This document shows positions 39,878 to 50,688 of a stretch of 64,000 nt of DNA, piece after piece. The position numbers and the translations under genes are program-made. Each line of letters begins with the position of its first letter. Position 1 is the first letter of the stretch. This DNA comes from Providencia rettgeri. Its GTDB lineage: Bacteria > Pseudomonadota > Gammaproteobacteria > Enterobacterales > Enterobacteriaceae. The notes beneath the pieces are model-generated. The model was not told where the DNA came from, did not search any database, and worked only from the letters and a program-made list of their open reading frames with translations. The stretch lies in contig NZ_CP163512.1 of assembly GCF_041075285.1 (NCBI RefSeq), positions 868,001 through 932,000 of the forward strand, in the 5' to 3' direction.

Positions 39878-41217
39878 TGACAAACCGTAAGTCAGCAAAT
39901 TTACTGTTGGTTGATGACGATCCAAGTTTACTTAAGTTACTTGGGATGCGGTTAAGCAGCGAAGGGTTTAAAGTCACCACCGCTGAAAGTGGCCCTGAAG
40001 CACTCAAAATCTTACAAAAAGAAAAGTTGGATTTGGTGATAAGCGACTTGCGCATGGATGAAATGGATGGAATGGCGCTATTTGATGAAATTCAAAAAGC
40101 CCATCCCAATATGCCAGTCATTATTTTGACTGCCCATGGTTCAATCCCAGACGCTGTTGCAGCGACTCAACGAGGGGTGTTTAGCTTTTTAACCAAACCT
40201 GTGGATAAAGACGCATTATATAAAGCTATCGATGATGCGTTAGCGTTATCGTCTTCACCGATGAGTGATGAAGAGTGGAGCTCAGGGATAGTCACTCGTA
40301 GCCCCTTAATGATCCGCCTTCTCGAACAGGCTCATATGGTGGCGCAATCGGATGTCAGTGTGCTGATCAACGGGCAAAGTGGAACGGGTAAAGAGGTTTT
40401 AGCACAAGCGATCCATAAGGCTAGCCCACGAGCTCGCAAACCCTTTATTGCCATCAATTGTGGGGCGTTACCAGAACAACTGTTAGAGTCTGAATTATTT
40501 GGTCATGCGAAAGGGGCCTTTACAGGCGCTGTGAGTAATCGAGAAGGGCTGTTTTTTGCTGCAAGTGGCGGCACGCTGTTTCTTGATGAAATTGGTGATA
40601 TGCCAATGCCTTTGCAGGTAAAATTATTGCGCGTGTTGCAAGAGCGTAAAGTGCGTCCGTTAGGGAGTAACCGAGATTTAGACATCGACGTGCGTATTTT
40701 ATCTGCAACACACCGTAATTTACCGAAAGCGATGGAAAAAAACGAGTTTCGTGAAGATCTCTATTACCGTCTGAATGTGGTTAATTTACGCATTCCAGCA
40801 CTGAACGAGCGTGCAGAAGATATTCCATTACTGGCAAATCATTTATTGCGAGAGTCTGCATCACGTCATAAGCCTTTTGTGCGCAGTTTTTCAAGTGATG
40901 CGATGAAATGCCTAATGACAGCCAGTTGGCCAGGTAACGTTCGCCAATTGGTTAACGTAATTGAACAATGTGTGGCATTAACCACATCTCCTGTGATTAG
41001 CGAAGCCCTTGTTAGTCAAGCGTTACAAGGTGAAAATACTGCACTGCCAACCTTTGTTGAAGCGCGTAATCAATTTGAATTGAACTATTTGCGTAAGTTA
41101 TTGCAAATGACGAAAGGCAACGTGACTCAAGCTGCCCGAATGGCAGGGCGAAATCGTACAGAGTTTTATAAATTACTTGGCCGCCACGATTTGGAAGCTA
41201 ATGACTTTAAAGAATAA
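39877..41217 (+). CDS. glrR: GlrR (QseF), sigma-54-dependent response regulator
   Basis: Activator that turns on glmY through sigma-54. The 446-residue protein has a receiver domain with the phospho-Asp in LDLVISDLRMDEMDG. The AAA+ core contains GQSGTGKEVLAQAIHK (Walker A), the sigma-54 contact loop GAFTGA, and GGTLFLDEIGDMP (Walker B). The C-terminal Fis-type helix-turn-helix is NVTQAARMAGRNRTEFYKLL. Its target promoter for glmY lies about 2.9 kb upstream in this window. Confidence 0.96.
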   Translation: MTNRKSANLLLVDDDPSLLKLLGMRLSSEGFKVTTAESGPEALKILQKEKLDLVISDLRMDEMDGMALFDEIQKAHPNMPVIILTAHGSIPDAVAATQRGVFSFLTKPVDKDALYKAIDDALALSSSPMSDEEWSSGIVTRSPLMIRLLEQAHMVAQSDVSVLINGQSGTGKEVLAQAIHKASPRARKPFIAINCGALPEQLLESELFGHAKGAFTGAVSNREGLFFAASGGTLFLDEIGDMPMPLQVKLLRVLQERKVRPLGSNRDLDIDVRILSATHRNLPKAMEKNEFREDLYYRLNVVNLRIPALNERAEDIPLLANHLLRESASRHKPFVRSFSSDAMKCLMTASWPGNVRQLVNVIEQCVALTTSPVISEALVSQALQGENTALPTFVEARNQFELNYLRKLLQMTKGNVTQAARMAGRNRTEFYKLLGRHDLEANDFKE

Positions 41218-41239
41218 TTTATATTATTCACCTATATAA

Positions 41240-41249
41240 TCCACGTGGA
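41240..41249. other. Palindrome between glrR and nadE
   Basis: TCCACGTGGA is a perfect 10-base palindrome, flanked by TCACCT and AGGTGA in a wider imperfect inverted repeat (41228-41258). It may form an RNA hairpin or an operator. No known regulator was matched. Confidence 0.35.
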
Positions 41250-41291
41250 ATAAGGTGATCCATATTCACGCTTCGGGAGAAGAAACACGTT

Positions 41292-42914
41292 ATGAGCCGT
41301 AAGCTTAATATTTCACTCGCACAACTCAATTGGTTAGTCGGTGACATCGAAGGTAACTGTGATCGTATGTTGCAAGTGGTGAGTGAACAAGCCCCACACA
41401 CCGATATTGTGATGTTTTCAGAACTGTCTCTGACAGGTTATCCGCCTGAAGATTTAATTTTCCGCGCAGATTTTGAAGACAGATGTGTGGCTCAACTTGG
41501 CCGCCTACAAAAGGCCAGTACAGAAACGGCGATTATTGTCGGTCACCCTTGGTACGAAGGGGATGAAATATTCAACGCACTTTCCTTCTTTTATCAAGGA
41601 AAACTGCACGCCCGCTATTTTAAACAAGAATTGCCAAACTATGGTGTCTTTGATGAGCCGCGTTACTTTACCGCAGCAGAAAAAACCTGTGTGGTGGAGT
41701 TTAAGGGGTATCAATTAGGTTTGTTGATTTGTGAAGACATTTGGTATGACGAACCTGTAGATGCGGTAAAAGGTGCTGGGGCTGAGTTATTATTAACTAT
41801 CAATGCATCTCCGTATGATATTCATAAAGAACATATGCGTAGCGACTTACTGGTTGATCATTGCCAACGTACACATATGCCTATTGTTTACCTTAACCAA
41901 GTCGGTGGGCAAGATGAATTAGTCTTTGATGGTGGCTCTAAAGTTATTGCGAATAAAGGCAAGCAAACTTACAAATTAGCTGAATTTAAAGAGCAGGTTG
42001 TTACGGTACAATTTGATGAGCTGGCGTTGGTCACTGAAGGTGGGGTGTTTATTGAAAATGACCCCGTTGCACAGGTATACCAAGCCTTAGTGATGTCGAC
42101 GCGTGATTATATCAATAAAAATGGTTTCAATGGCGCTATCTTAGGGTTATCTGGTGGGATTGATTCAGGCTTAACGGTGGCAATTGCAGTCGACGCGATT
42201 GGTAAAGAGCGAGTGCAAGCCGTTATGATGCCGTTTCGTTATACATCAGAAATGAGCATTCATGATGCCAAAGAACAGGCCGAACTATTAGGTGTGGAAT
42301 TTGATATTGTCTCCATTGAACCGATGTTTGATTCATTCATGGCGCAATTAAGCCCTATGTTTGAAGGTACTGCGGTTGATACTACTGAAGAAAACTTACA
42401 AGCGCGCTGCCGTGCTGTTATCCTAATGGCGATGTCTAACAAGCGCCGCCGTTTAGTCCTAACAACCAGCAATAAGAGTGAATCCGCAGTGGGTTACTCA
42501 ACCCTGTATGGTGATATGGCAGGTGGCTTTGATGTATTAAAAGACGTGCCAAAAACACTGGTTTTCGAATTAGCAAAATACCGTAATACGCTTTCGCCAG
42601 CTATCCCACAGCGTGTGATTGATAGGCCACCATCAGCGGAGCTTGCGCCAGGTCAGCTAGACCAAGATAGCTTGCCACCTTACGATATTTTAGATGCGAT
42701 CTTAGAAGGCTATGTTGAAAAAGATTTATCGGTTAATGACCTTATCAAGTTAGGTTTTGATAAAGACGTTGTCCGCAAAGTGGTGCGTTTGGTGGATCTT
42801 AACGAATATAAACGCCGACAAGCACCTGTTGGGCCGCGTATTACTATGCGGAATTTTGGTAAAGATCGCCGTTATCCGATCACCTCAGGTTTTGGCCGCA
42901 AAAACTGGTCATAA
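41292..42914 (+). CDS. nadE: Glutamine-dependent NAD+ synthetase
   Basis: Last step of NAD synthesis: amidation of nicotinate adenine dinucleotide. At 540 residues this is the long two-domain form, unlike the 275-residue ammonia-only E. coli enzyme. The N-terminal nitrilase-type glutaminase has the catalytic triad in SELSLTGYPPEDL (Glu), YFKQELPNYGVFDE (Lys) and LGLLICEDIWYD (Cys). The synthetase part has the PP-loop LGLSGGIDSGLTVA and TSNKSESAVGYSTLYGD. glnB follows 12 bases later. Confidence 0.96.
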   Translation: MSRKLNISLAQLNWLVGDIEGNCDRMLQVVSEQAPHTDIVMFSELSLTGYPPEDLIFRADFEDRCVAQLGRLQKASTETAIIVGHPWYEGDEIFNALSFFYQGKLHARYFKQELPNYGVFDEPRYFTAAEKTCVVEFKGYQLGLLICEDIWYDEPVDAVKGAGAELLLTINASPYDIHKEHMRSDLLVDHCQRTHMPIVYLNQVGGQDELVFDGGSKVIANKGKQTYKLAEFKEQVVTVQFDELALVTEGGVFIENDPVAQVYQALVMSTRDYINKNGFNGAILGLSGGIDSGLTVAIAVDAIGKERVQAVMMPFRYTSEMSIHDAKEQAELLGVEFDIVSIEPMFDSFMAQLSPMFEGTAVDTTEENLQARCRAVILMAMSNKRRRLVLTTSNKSESAVGYSTLYGDMAGGFDVLKDVPKTLVFELAKYRNTLSPAIPQRVIDRPPSAELAPGQLDQDSLPPYDILDAILEGYVEKDLSVNDLIKLGFDKDVVRKVVRLVDLNEYKRRQAPVGPRITMRNFGKDRRYPITSGFGRKNWS

Positions 42915-43265
<351 letters not shown>

Positions 43266-43412
43266 CTCATTGAGTGAAAAGGCGGTAACGGAAGATACAC
43301 AGGAATGGGATTAGAACAGTGTATCTTATTATGCGAGTCCGCTACCGCTAAATTGCGAGAATATCAAATACACCACCATTAAAGCAGTTTCTTTTTACTG
43401 ATACGTTTTTGG

Positions 43413-43443
43413 AAATGCGCTTCTTATGGGAAGCGCATTTTTT
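43413..43443 (+). terminator. glnB terminator
   Basis: AATGCGCTTC / GAAGCGCATT hairpin with a 7-base loop followed by TTTTT. The T-run on the plus strand assigns it to nadE-glnB. The 150 bases between stop and hairpin show no gene. Confidence 0.8.
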
Positions 43444-43448
43444 AGCTA

Positions 43449-44648
43449 TTAGTTGAGTGTCAGCACTTTATGAGGACCAAAACACTCATAATGAATTGCA
43501 TTTTCATTAATCCCCATTGAAATTAATTGTTGGCCAATATGCTGCATGAAGCCAACTGGGCCACAGAAATAGAACTGCATATTCGGCTGGTCAATCCATT
43601 CGCGCACTTTTTGTAAATCCATCAATCCTTCATATTGATAATCAAATCCAAGACGGTCGCTGTCACGCGGCTGATTAAACCAAATTGCACAATGCCCTGC
43701 TTTTTGTTGTGCCATCAATTGTTGGATTTCGTGGCGAAATGCATGAACTGCACCATTTTCCGCGGCATGTAGCCAATTGATGGTTGCATCATGACCTTGC
43801 TGTGTGAGGTGATTTAGCATACTTAACATAGGGGTTAGACCAACACCTGCTGAAATCAACGTTACTGGCGTTTGATTATCGACATCAATAAAGAAGTCGC
43901 CACATGGTGGTGCTAAATAAACACTGTCCCCTTCATTGATCTGTTGGTGTAAGAAATTCGACACTGCACCTTGGTCTTCGCGTTTCACTGCAATACGGTA
44001 ACTTTGCCCATTCGGTGCTGTCGTTAGAGAGTATTGGCGAATTTCTTGGTTAGCAAACCCTTTATGATTGATATAAATCGTAATGTATTGACCTGGACGG
44101 TAGTGAGCCACGGGTTCTCCATCAACAGGGACGAACTCAAAACTGGTGATAACATCACTTTGCTGTTGTTTTTGCTTCAGTTTAAATTCGCGTAAACCTG
44201 CCCAGCCCCCTATTTTATCTGCATTTTCTTGGTAGATTGAAGCTTCACGATCAATAAAAATGTTAGCTAACACTCCGTAAGCTTTGCCCCAAGCATCAAG
44301 CACTTCTTGGCCAGGATTGAGCAATTCATCAATGGCCGCCAGTAAATTTTCACCGACGATTGGGTAATGTTCAGGTTTAATATTCAAACTAGCGTGTTTT
44401 TGGGCGATTTTTTCAACGGCAGAAATTAATGCTTCTGGGGTTTCGATATGTACCGCATAGGCGCAAATTGCGTTAAACAATGCTTCGCGTTGCGCGCCAT
44501 TAGCTTGGTGAGTCATATTAAAAATATCTTTTAATTCAGGATGTTGTTTAAACATTCTGTCATAAAAATGTGCAGTGAGTTTTGGCCCAGTCGCGGCGAT
44601 AGCTGGAATGGTTGATTTAACAATCGCGATGGTTTGGCTGTCTAACAT
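43449..44648 (-). CDS. hmp: Hmp, flavohaemoglobin nitric oxide dioxygenase
   Basis: Oxidises NO to nitrate using O2 and NADPH. The 399-residue protein has a globin domain with the proximal histidine in [19 protein letters not shown], an FAD domain with [12 protein letters not shown], and an NAD domain with [14 protein letters not shown] and [11 protein letters not shown]. Length and order are the family's. It diverges from glyA, and an NsrR-type site lies in its promoter region, predicting induction by NO. Confidence 0.97.
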   Translation of the reverse strand: MLDSQTIAIVKSTIPAIAATGPKLTAHFYDRMFKQHPELKDIFNMTHQANGAQREALFNAICAYAVHIETPEALISAVEKIAQKHASLNIKPEHYPIVGENLLAAIDELLNPGQEVLDAWGKAYGVLANIFIDREASIYQENADKIGGWAGLREFKLKQKQQQSDVITSFEFVPVDGEPVAHYRPGQYITIYINHKGFANQEIRQYSLTTAPNGQSYRIAVKREDQGAVSNFLHQQINEGDSVYLAPPCGDFFIDVDNQTPVTLISAGVGLTPMLSMLNHLTQQGHDATINWLHAAENGAVHAFRHEIQQLMAQQKAGHCAIWFNQPRDSDRLGFDYQYEGLMDLQKVREWIDQPNMQFYFCGPVGFMQHIGQQLISMGINENAIHYECFGPHKVLTLN

Positions 44649-44804
44649 ACAGGTGCTCCTGAATTAATTTCATGTTCTCAGTTGGGAAGCATTCTTGAGT
44701 TTTCGTTGAGCTATCAAAAAATAAAATACTTATTTTTCATTGTAATAGCTAAATTTAACTGTGAAAAAAGCCACTTTTTTTGAGAGACATAACGCTTATT
44801 TATA

Positions 44805-44827
44805 AACATGTATTTTAAATACAACTT
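44805..44827. promoter_or_regulatory. NsrR operator of hmp
   Basis: Inverted repeat AACATGTATTT / AAATACAACTT with a single central T, closely matching the NsrR consensus halves (AAGATGCATTT / AAATGCATCTT). It lies about 155 bases before the hmp ATG in the AT-rich divergent region. Predicts NO-responsive derepression. Confidence 0.75.
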
Positions 44828-44990
44828 ATAATATTTAAGGGTATATGTAAAGACGTAAACAGATAAAATAGGGCAAAAGTAGGCACATAATGAGAAGGGG
44901 CTCGCAATAGCAGATATTCCTACGTCAAAATTTGATATATGAGCTATTTTATAATGAGGTGAAGTGATGATAATAAGGTGAAAAAAAATA

Positions 44991-45006
44991 ATGCAATCGT
45001 TTGCGT
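44991..45006 (+). promoter_or_regulatory. PurR operator of glyA
   Basis: ATGCAATCGTTTGCGT matches the PurR consensus with three differences and keeps the central CG and the right half CGTTTGCGT intact. It lies about 107 bases before the glyA ATG, where E. coli glyA also has a PurR site. The rest of 44649-45112 shows no gene. Confidence 0.75.
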
Positions 45007-45112
45007 ATATTTTTTGTTTAGGGCTATCTCAAGAGCGAAAAAGAGTTTACACTGTGTGCTATTGCGATGAATTGATTGTCAACCTATTGAATTGCTGAGG
45101 CAGGAGAAGTGA

Positions 45113-46366
45113 ATGTTAAAGCGTGAAATGAATATTGCAGACTATGATCCACAATTATGGGAAGCAATGGAGCAAGAAGTACAACGTCAAGAAGAGCACA
45201 TTGAATTAATTGCTTCTGAAAACTATACCAGTCCACGAGTCATGCAGGCTCAAGGTTCTCAGCTAACCAATAAATATGCAGAAGGGTACCCGGGCAAACG
45301 CTATTACGGCGGTTGTGAGTATGTTGATGTGGTTGAACAATTAGCGATTGACCGTGCAAAAGAATTATTCGGTGCAGACTACGCAAACGTGCAGCCACAT
45401 TCAGGTTCACAAGCGAATGCGGCAGTTTACATGGCGCTGTTACAACCAGGTGACACAGTATTGGGGATGAACTTAGCTCATGGTGGTCACTTAACTCACG
45501 GCTCCCCAGTCAACTTCTCAGGTAAATTGTACAATATCGTTCCTTACGGAATCGATGAAAGCGGCAAAATTGACTACGACGATATCAAAGCGCAAGCTGA
45601 AAAACATAAACCCAAAATGATTATCGGTGGTTTCTCAGCATACTCAGGCGTGGTTGATTGGGCTAAAATGCGTGAAATCGCAGATAGCATCAATGCTTAC
45701 TTATTTGTAGATATGGCGCATGTGGCAGGTCTGATTGCAGCCGGTGTTTATCCAAACCCAGTTCCACACGCTCACGTTGTGACAACAACGACGCACAAAA
45801 CGTTAGCGGGTCCACGCGGTGGTTTGATCCTCGCGAAAGGGGGGGATGAAGAGCTGTACAAAAAAATCAACTCTGCGGTATTCCCAGGCTCCCAAGGTGG
45901 TCCTTTAATGCATGTGATTGCAGGTAAAGCGGTAGCCCTGAAAGAAGCTATGGAACCTGAGTTCAAAGTGTACCAACAACAAGTTGCGAAAAATGCGAAA
46001 GCAATGGTGGAAGTTTTCCAACAACGTGGCTATAAAGTTGTTTCTGGTGGCACTGAAAACCACTTATTCTTAGTTGATCTAGTTGACAAAGATATCACAG
46101 GTAAAGACGCTGATGCTGCGCTGGGTCGTGCTAATATCACGGTGAACAAAAACAGCGTACCAAACGATCCGAAGAGCCCATTTGTGACTTCAGGGGTTCG
46201 CATCGGTTCTCCTGCGATCACTCGTCGCGGTTTTAAAGAAGCTGAAGCACGCGAGCTAGCTGGCTGGATGTGTGATATTCTAGACAACCTCAATGACGAA
46301 GCGACCATTGAGAGCGTGAAACAAAAAGTATTAGCAATCTGCAAAAAATACCCAGTTTACGCATAA
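45113..46366 (+). CDS. glyA: GlyA, serine hydroxymethyltransferase
   Basis: Interconverts serine and glycine with tetrahydrofolate, the main source of one-carbon units. The 417-residue protein equals the E. coli length and starts [16 protein letters not shown]. The PLP lysine is in [15 protein letters not shown], and [15 protein letters not shown] forms part of the folate site. A PurR box upstream and a strong terminator downstream mark it as a single-gene unit. Confidence 0.98.
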   Translation: MLKREMNIADYDPQLWEAMEQEVQRQEEHIELIASENYTSPRVMQAQGSQLTNKYAEGYPGKRYYGGCEYVDVVEQLAIDRAKELFGADYANVQPHSGSQANAAVYMALLQPGDTVLGMNLAHGGHLTHGSPVNFSGKLYNIVPYGIDESGKIDYDDIKAQAEKHKPKMIIGGFSAYSGVVDWAKMREIADSINAYLFVDMAHVAGLIAAGVYPNPVPHAHVVTTTTHKTLAGPRGGLILAKGGDEELYKKINSAVFPGSQGGPLMHVIAGKAVALKEAMEPEFKVYQQQVAKNAKAMVEVFQQRGYKVVSGGTENHLFLVDLVDKDITGKDADAALGRANITVNKNSVPNDPKSPFVTSGVRIGSPAITRRGFKEAEARELAGWMCDILDNLNDEATIESVKQKVLAICKKYPVYA

Positions 46367-46387
46367 TATAACCAGGTTTAGTTACCT

Positions 46388-46424
46388 AAACCCGCTTCTA
46401 CTGTTAAGTATAAGCGGGTTTTTT
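46388..46424 (+). terminator. glyA terminator
   Basis: AAACCCGCTT / AAGCGGGTTT hairpin followed by TTT, 22 bases after the glyA stop. Confidence 0.9.
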
Positions 46425-46447
46425 GCATTGAAAAAAAGGGAGGAATG

Positions 46448-47596
46448 ATGGTCATTCCATCAACGCGCTGGCTAGCAATTGATTATTTTACCTACTTTTT
46501 TGCATACAGTATTTTCTTACCATTTTGGTCTGTTTGGCTACAAGGTGAGGGTATTGATGCTGAAATGATAGGCGTTTTGCTTGGGGTTGGTTTAGCGGCT
46601 CGTTTTTTGGGGGCGATGTTTATCACACCATTAGTTAAAGAGCCTTCTAAGTTAATCACCGCAATACGGTTATTGGCAGCTTCTTCTTTAATTTTTTCAA
46701 TTGCTTTTTCCTTTGGCTCCCACTGGGCATGGCTACTCTTTGTGATGATGGGTTTTAACTTATTTTTCGCGCCTATGGTTCCGTTAGGGGACTCATTAGC
46801 TGGCACATGGCAAAAGCAGTTTACATTTGATTATGGCAAAATCCGTGTATGGGGCTCGATAGCCTTTATTATTGGCTCTTCATTAATGGGCTATTTGGCG
46901 GGCGTCTGGGGCCATAGGTCGATTATGGTTGCCTTGATAATCAGTTGCCTCGCATTATTGCTTGGCGCAATGTTAAAACCTGCGATCATGCCGACGGGAG
47001 CGGCGAAAGCGGATAATGGCAATAAAGTCACATTCAAACAACTGATTGCTGATAAAAATGTGGTGAGGTTTTTAATTTGTGTAACCTTATTACAAGGTGC
47101 CCATGCCGCTTATTATGGTTTTGCGTCTCTATTTTGGAAGGAAGCGGGTTATTCCGATTTAGTTATTGGTAACTTATGGTCATTGGGTGTTGTAGCTGAA
47201 GTGATGGTTTTTATGCTTAGCCACCGTCTATTTAGACGCTGGAGTGCACGTAACTTACTATTGCTTTCCGCATTTTGTGGCATTATTCGTTGGGGAATGA
47301 TGGGGGCATTTACCGCATTACCTGTGCTTATTGTGGTGCAAATTTTACATAGTGGTACGTTTACGGTATGTCATCTTGCAGCTATGCGCTTTATTAGTGC
47401 TCGTAAAGAAAATGAAATTATTCCATTGCAGGGCGTCTATTCAGCGCTGGCTACTGGTGGTGGTTTAGCGGTATTGACGGTTATTGTTGGTTATATTTAT
47501 GAGCGCGTTCCTACCCATCACGGCGTGGTATTTTATTTGATGGCGTTACTTGCGGTGCCCGCTTTATTTATCCGACCGAAGATCACCGCTCAGTGA
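46448..47596 (+). CDS. hcaT: HcaT-like 3-phenylpropionate MFS transporter
   Basis: Major facilitator permease. E. coli HcaT is a putative 3-phenylpropionate carrier. The 382-residue protein has about twelve helices and starts STRWLAIDYFTYFFAYSIFLPFWSVWL. It also has LLQGAHAAYYGFASLFWKEAGYS and VVQILHSGTFTVCHLAAMRFI, both nearly as in HcaT. I prefer the second of two adjacent ATGs (46448), which has better spacing from GGGAGG. No hca catabolic genes are in the window, so the substrate is unproven. Confidence 0.88.
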   Translation: MVIPSTRWLAIDYFTYFFAYSIFLPFWSVWLQGEGIDAEMIGVLLGVGLAARFLGAMFITPLVKEPSKLITAIRLLAASSLIFSIAFSFGSHWAWLLFVMMGFNLFFAPMVPLGDSLAGTWQKQFTFDYGKIRVWGSIAFIIGSSLMGYLAGVWGHRSIMVALIISCLALLLGAMLKPAIMPTGAAKADNGNKVTFKQLIADKNVVRFLICVTLLQGAHAAYYGFASLFWKEAGYSDLVIGNLWSLGVVAEVMVFMLSHRLFRRWSARNLLLLSAFCGIIRWGMMGAFTALPVLIVVQILHSGTFTVCHLAAMRFISARKENEIIPLQGVYSALATGGGLAVLTVIVGYIYERVPTHHGVVFYLMALLAVPALFIRPKITAQ

Positions 47597-47614
47597 TAAT
47601 CTGCCTGCTGCCAA

Positions 47615-47642
47615 GCTATAAATTCGATAACGTATTTATAGC
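47615..47642 (+). terminator. Hairpin after hcaT
   Basis: GCTATAAAT / ATTTATAGC, perfect 9-base arms with a 10-base loop, 18 bases past hcaT. It has no strong T-run. Confidence 0.5.
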
Positions 47643-47762
47643 CTGGTTTGCTGCTCAATTTGCGACTCAATATCATCAATATAAGCTACAGTGATATTTT
47701 CAATATTAATTTATTGAAGTAAATTAATAGATTGATATTTATTAAAAAAGAAATAAATCATT

Positions 47763-47797
47763 AAAAAAGTGGCAAGTTTTTTCATGACAAGCCACTT
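47763..47797 (-). terminator. Terminator of the TRAP operon
   Basis: AAGTGGC / GCCACTT arms, 17 bases past the leftward dctM stop. On the minus strand the hairpin is followed by a T-run (complement of the A-run at 47763-47768). Confidence 0.75.
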
Positions 47798-47813
47798 CAA
47801 TTAAAAATTATAT

Positions 47814-49091
47814 TTATAAGCTGGGTAAAAATGTTGTAAATACAGGCATAAAGGTCACCATTAATAAAACGACAATTAATGCAAGGAACAATGGCATGAC
47901 CTCACGAATAAAGTCAGCTATACGTACACCTGTAATAGATGTAGCAACAAACATGACGGTACCCATTGGTGGAGTTAAACAACCAATAGCTAAATTGAGT
48001 ATCATAACTATACCAAAGTGAATAGGGTCAATACCTAGCAATTTAACAGTTGGCATTAACAATGGAACAAGTACGATGATAGCCGCATTTCCTTCAATAA
48101 ACATTCCCAAAATTAATAAAACAGCATTAACGATCATTAAAAATACATAGGGATTATCAGAAAAACTGGTCATCATTTTTGCTACATCTTGCGCGACTTG
48201 TTCGTTGGTCAGAACCCAAGCTAAAGCGGAGCACGTCATGATAATTAACATAATGCTGGCGGTTGAACGGGCAGTTTCTAAAAATGAGGCCGCAATATCT
48301 TTTAATTTCATTTCGCGGTAAAAAAAGGCGCCTATAATGATGACGTATAATACTGCGATAGCACCTGCTTCTGTTGGGGTGAAAATACCAAACCGAATCC
48401 CGCCAATAATTACTAATACCAGTAAAAATGCGGACATTGCACCTTTACCCGTTTGGTAAACTTCAGAAAATGTAGGCGCTCTATCCCTAGCAGGTTTATA
48501 CCCACGCTTTTTTGCAATAAGATAAATGGCAATCATTAATGCAATACAGCACATTAAACCAGGGATAATTGCAGCCATAAACATTTTGCCAATAGAAACG
48601 TCAGCGACAAAACCATAAATAATTAAAGCAATACCTGGAGGAATAATTGGCGTAATTAGAGAACCCGCAGCCGTTACCGCAGCTGAAAAGCTTTTACCGT
48701 ACCCTAACTTGGTCATTTCAGGCACTAACATTTTAGACAACATGGCGCAGTCAGCAAGGTTAGATGCTGAGAGCCCACCCATCATAGTGCTCAATAAAAC
48801 GTTCGACTGTGCCAAGCCTCCTGGATAGTGACCAGATAATGTGCCTGTAAACTTCAACATTCGGCTTGTTATCCCTGTGTAATTAAGCAAATTACCTAGC
48901 AAAATAAAAAACGGGATTGCGAGTAAGGTAACGTTTTCACCAGCACCAATAATACGTTGTACAGCAATTAATGGCGAGATATCACCGGTGGAAAAGAAAT
49001 AAGTTAATAAGGCGATTAATACACTTAAAAAAATAGGGACATTAATTAAAAAACAAAAAATTAAGACAATACAGGCGATAACTACTGACAT
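47814..49091 (-). CDS. TRAP transporter large membrane subunit (DctM type)
   Basis: The ion-driven channel subunit of a tripartite TRAP importer. The 425-residue protein has about twelve hydrophobic helices and DctM family features: VTLLAIPFFILLGNLLNYTGI, GGLSASNLADCAMLSKMLVPEM, AAGSLITPIIPPGIALIIYG and NLAIGCLTPPMGTVMFVA. It overlaps the small subunit by 10 bases. As the last gene of uxaB-dctP-dctQ-dctM, it is likely to import the sugar acid used by this module. Confidence 0.93.
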   Translation of the reverse strand: MSVVIACIVLIFCFLINVPIFLSVLIALLTYFFSTGDISPLIAVQRIIGAGENVTLLAIPFFILLGNLLNYTGITSRMLKFTGTLSGHYPGGLAQSNVLLSTMMGGLSASNLADCAMLSKMLVPEMTKLGYGKSFSAAVTAAGSLITPIIPPGIALIIYGFVADVSIGKMFMAAIIPGLMCCIALMIAIYLIAKKRGYKPARDRAPTFSEVYQTGKGAMSAFLLVLVIIGGIRFGIFTPTEAGAIAVLYVIIIGAFFYREMKLKDIAASFLETARSTASIMLIIMTCSALAWVLTNEQVAQDVAKMMTSFSDNPYVFLMIVNAVLLILGMFIEGNAAIIVLVPLLMPTVKLLGIDPIHFGIVMILNLAIGCLTPPMGTVMFVATSITGVRIADFIREVMPLFLALIVVLLMVTFMPVFTTFLPSL

Positions 49092-49561
49092 GGTTTATCC
49101 CCTTTAATCAGTTTGCTTATATCTTGAAACAAATGTTGAACAGAAAATAACACCATAATGGATGCGCCAATAGGGACGGAGAGGTCAATGTAATAATAAG
49201 AGACGCCGATTATTGGGGTGATCTTATCTTCTGCGATCATAGAGAGCTCATAGCCTAGATAGCCAAAAATAGATAAAGAAACGATAGCCATGATGTGAGT
49301 TACGACAGCGATGAACAGTTGCATTTTTTCAGGTAATAGTGAAGTAATCGCATCAATACTGACATGCATTCTTTTTCCAGCGGCGGAAGCTGCACCAATC
49401 ATGACAAGCCAGATATAACTAACAATTAGAATTTCTTCGCTCCACATTAGCGGATCATTTAACAGCCAGCGCATAAACACAGCAAGAATCGTGATAATGA
49501 CAATCGCTGCAACGGCTAAAGATGAAACGATATCACTTAATTTCCCCAAAAATTTAAACAT
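49082..49561 (-). CDS. TRAP transporter small membrane subunit (DctQ type)
   Basis: Four-helix protein that partners the large subunit. The 159-residue product has helices near residues 14-32, 40-60, 82-105 and 125-145. The DctQ hallmarks are FMRWLLNDPLMWSEEIL in the second helix region and AASAAGKRMHVSIDAI. It sits between dctP and dctM, overlapping dctM. Confidence 0.92.
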   Translation of the reverse strand: MFKFLGKLSDIVSSLAVAAIVIITILAVFMRWLLNDPLMWSEEILIVSYIWLVMIGAASAAGKRMHVSIDAITSLLPEKMQLFIAVVTHIMAIVSLSIFGYLGYELSMIAEDKITPIIGVSYYYIDLSVPIGASIMVLFSVQHLFQDISKLIKGDKPCQ

Positions 49562-49637
49562 AGAAGGTCCTTGCGAAAGTCATAAATAACCATTTATTAA
49601 TTTGTAATATTGGCGGTAGAACCGCCAATCAGTATGG

Positions 49638-50642
49638 TTAGTTATTAATAATATCTTGTGTTTGTTGATATAAATCCGCAGACCATTCAGGGAATTCATT
49701 ATAGAATGGTTTTGATTTTTCTTTGAAAAGAGTACGGTCAACCTCTACTACTGTCACTCCTTCAGTTTTCATTTTTTCAATAATATCTTTTTCTTCTTTA
49801 AGGACTAATTCAGTTAAATACTGTCCGGCTTCATTACCTGACTCAACTAAAGCTTGTTGGATGTTTTCAGGTAATTTACTGTATGTTTTGCTGCCCATCA
49901 CTAAGTTGGTGACGTTTTCAACATGGCCAGTTAAAATTAAGTATTTCGCGGCTTCGTGGTGTTTTTGCCCATATAACACAGGAATTGGGTTTTCGGCGCC
50001 ATCAATTATTTTAAGATTAAGTGCAGTATAAACTTCAGCTAGAGGTAATGGCGTCGGTGTTGCACCCATTGCTTCTAACCCTTTAATTTGTATTTTATTA
50101 TTAGGTACACGAATTTTTAGGCCTTTTAGATCTTCAGGAGTTTGTACCATTTTATTTGCTAAAATATGGCGAGAACCATACAACCAGTCTTTAGAAACAA
50201 CATGTAGACCCTTTTTATCTAATTGCTGTTCTAAAGAGCTATACCAAGGAGAGACATTTAATTTAAAAATATCTTTATAGGATAAACCTAAATAGGGACC
50301 GAACATAATGCCATAATCTGGAACATAATCATAAAAGAAGGCACCATCGGCGAGAGTGATCAGTGGACTACCCAGTTTCATTTGTTCGATAACATCCTTC
50401 TTCGAGCCTAATTGTGAGCTTGGGTAAGGAATTAGCTCACCTTCACCATTAGTTTTTTCATTAAATTTTTTAGCCCATTCATGAACGGCTAAGTCGAAAG
50501 GTTCACCAGGATTATTTTCGTAAGCAACTTTGAGTTTATATTTAGCTTCTGCGAAAGCAGTGCCAGCCATACTGCCCATTAAAAATAGGGCGCTGAGTGT
50601 TAAGCCTAAAATGTGCTTCCCGTTTAGTGTGTTCAGTTTCAT
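49638..50642 (-). CDS. TRAP transporter periplasmic binding protein (DctP type)
   Basis: Captures a carboxylate-bearing sugar and presents it to DctQM. The 334-residue precursor has a signal peptide ending near GTAFAEAKYKL. The family motif LKGLKIRVPNNKIQIKGLEA contains the Arg that pairs with the ligand carboxylate, and AEVYTALNLKIIDGAENP follows. It is 46 bases after uxaB. L-galactonate as the ligand is inferred from the neighbouring lgoD and lgoR homologues. Confidence 0.92.
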   Translation of the reverse strand: MKLNTLNGKHILGLTLSALFLMGSMAGTAFAEAKYKLKVAYENNPGEPFDLAVHEWAKKFNEKTNGEGELIPYPSSQLGSKKDVIEQMKLGSPLITLADGAFFYDYVPDYGIMFGPYLGLSYKDIFKLNVSPWYSSLEQQLDKKGLHVVSKDWLYGSRHILANKMVQTPEDLKGLKIRVPNNKIQIKGLEAMGATPTPLPLAEVYTALNLKIIDGAENPIPVLYGQKHHEAAKYLILTGHVENVTNLVMGSKTYSKLPENIQQALVESGNEAGQYLTELVLKEEKDIIEKMKTEGVTVVEVDRTLFKEKSKPFYNEFPEWSADLYQQTQDIINN

Positions 50643-50688
50643 AAAAATCTCTCCTGTAGGGGGATTTATTGTTTTAAATAGTTATTGT

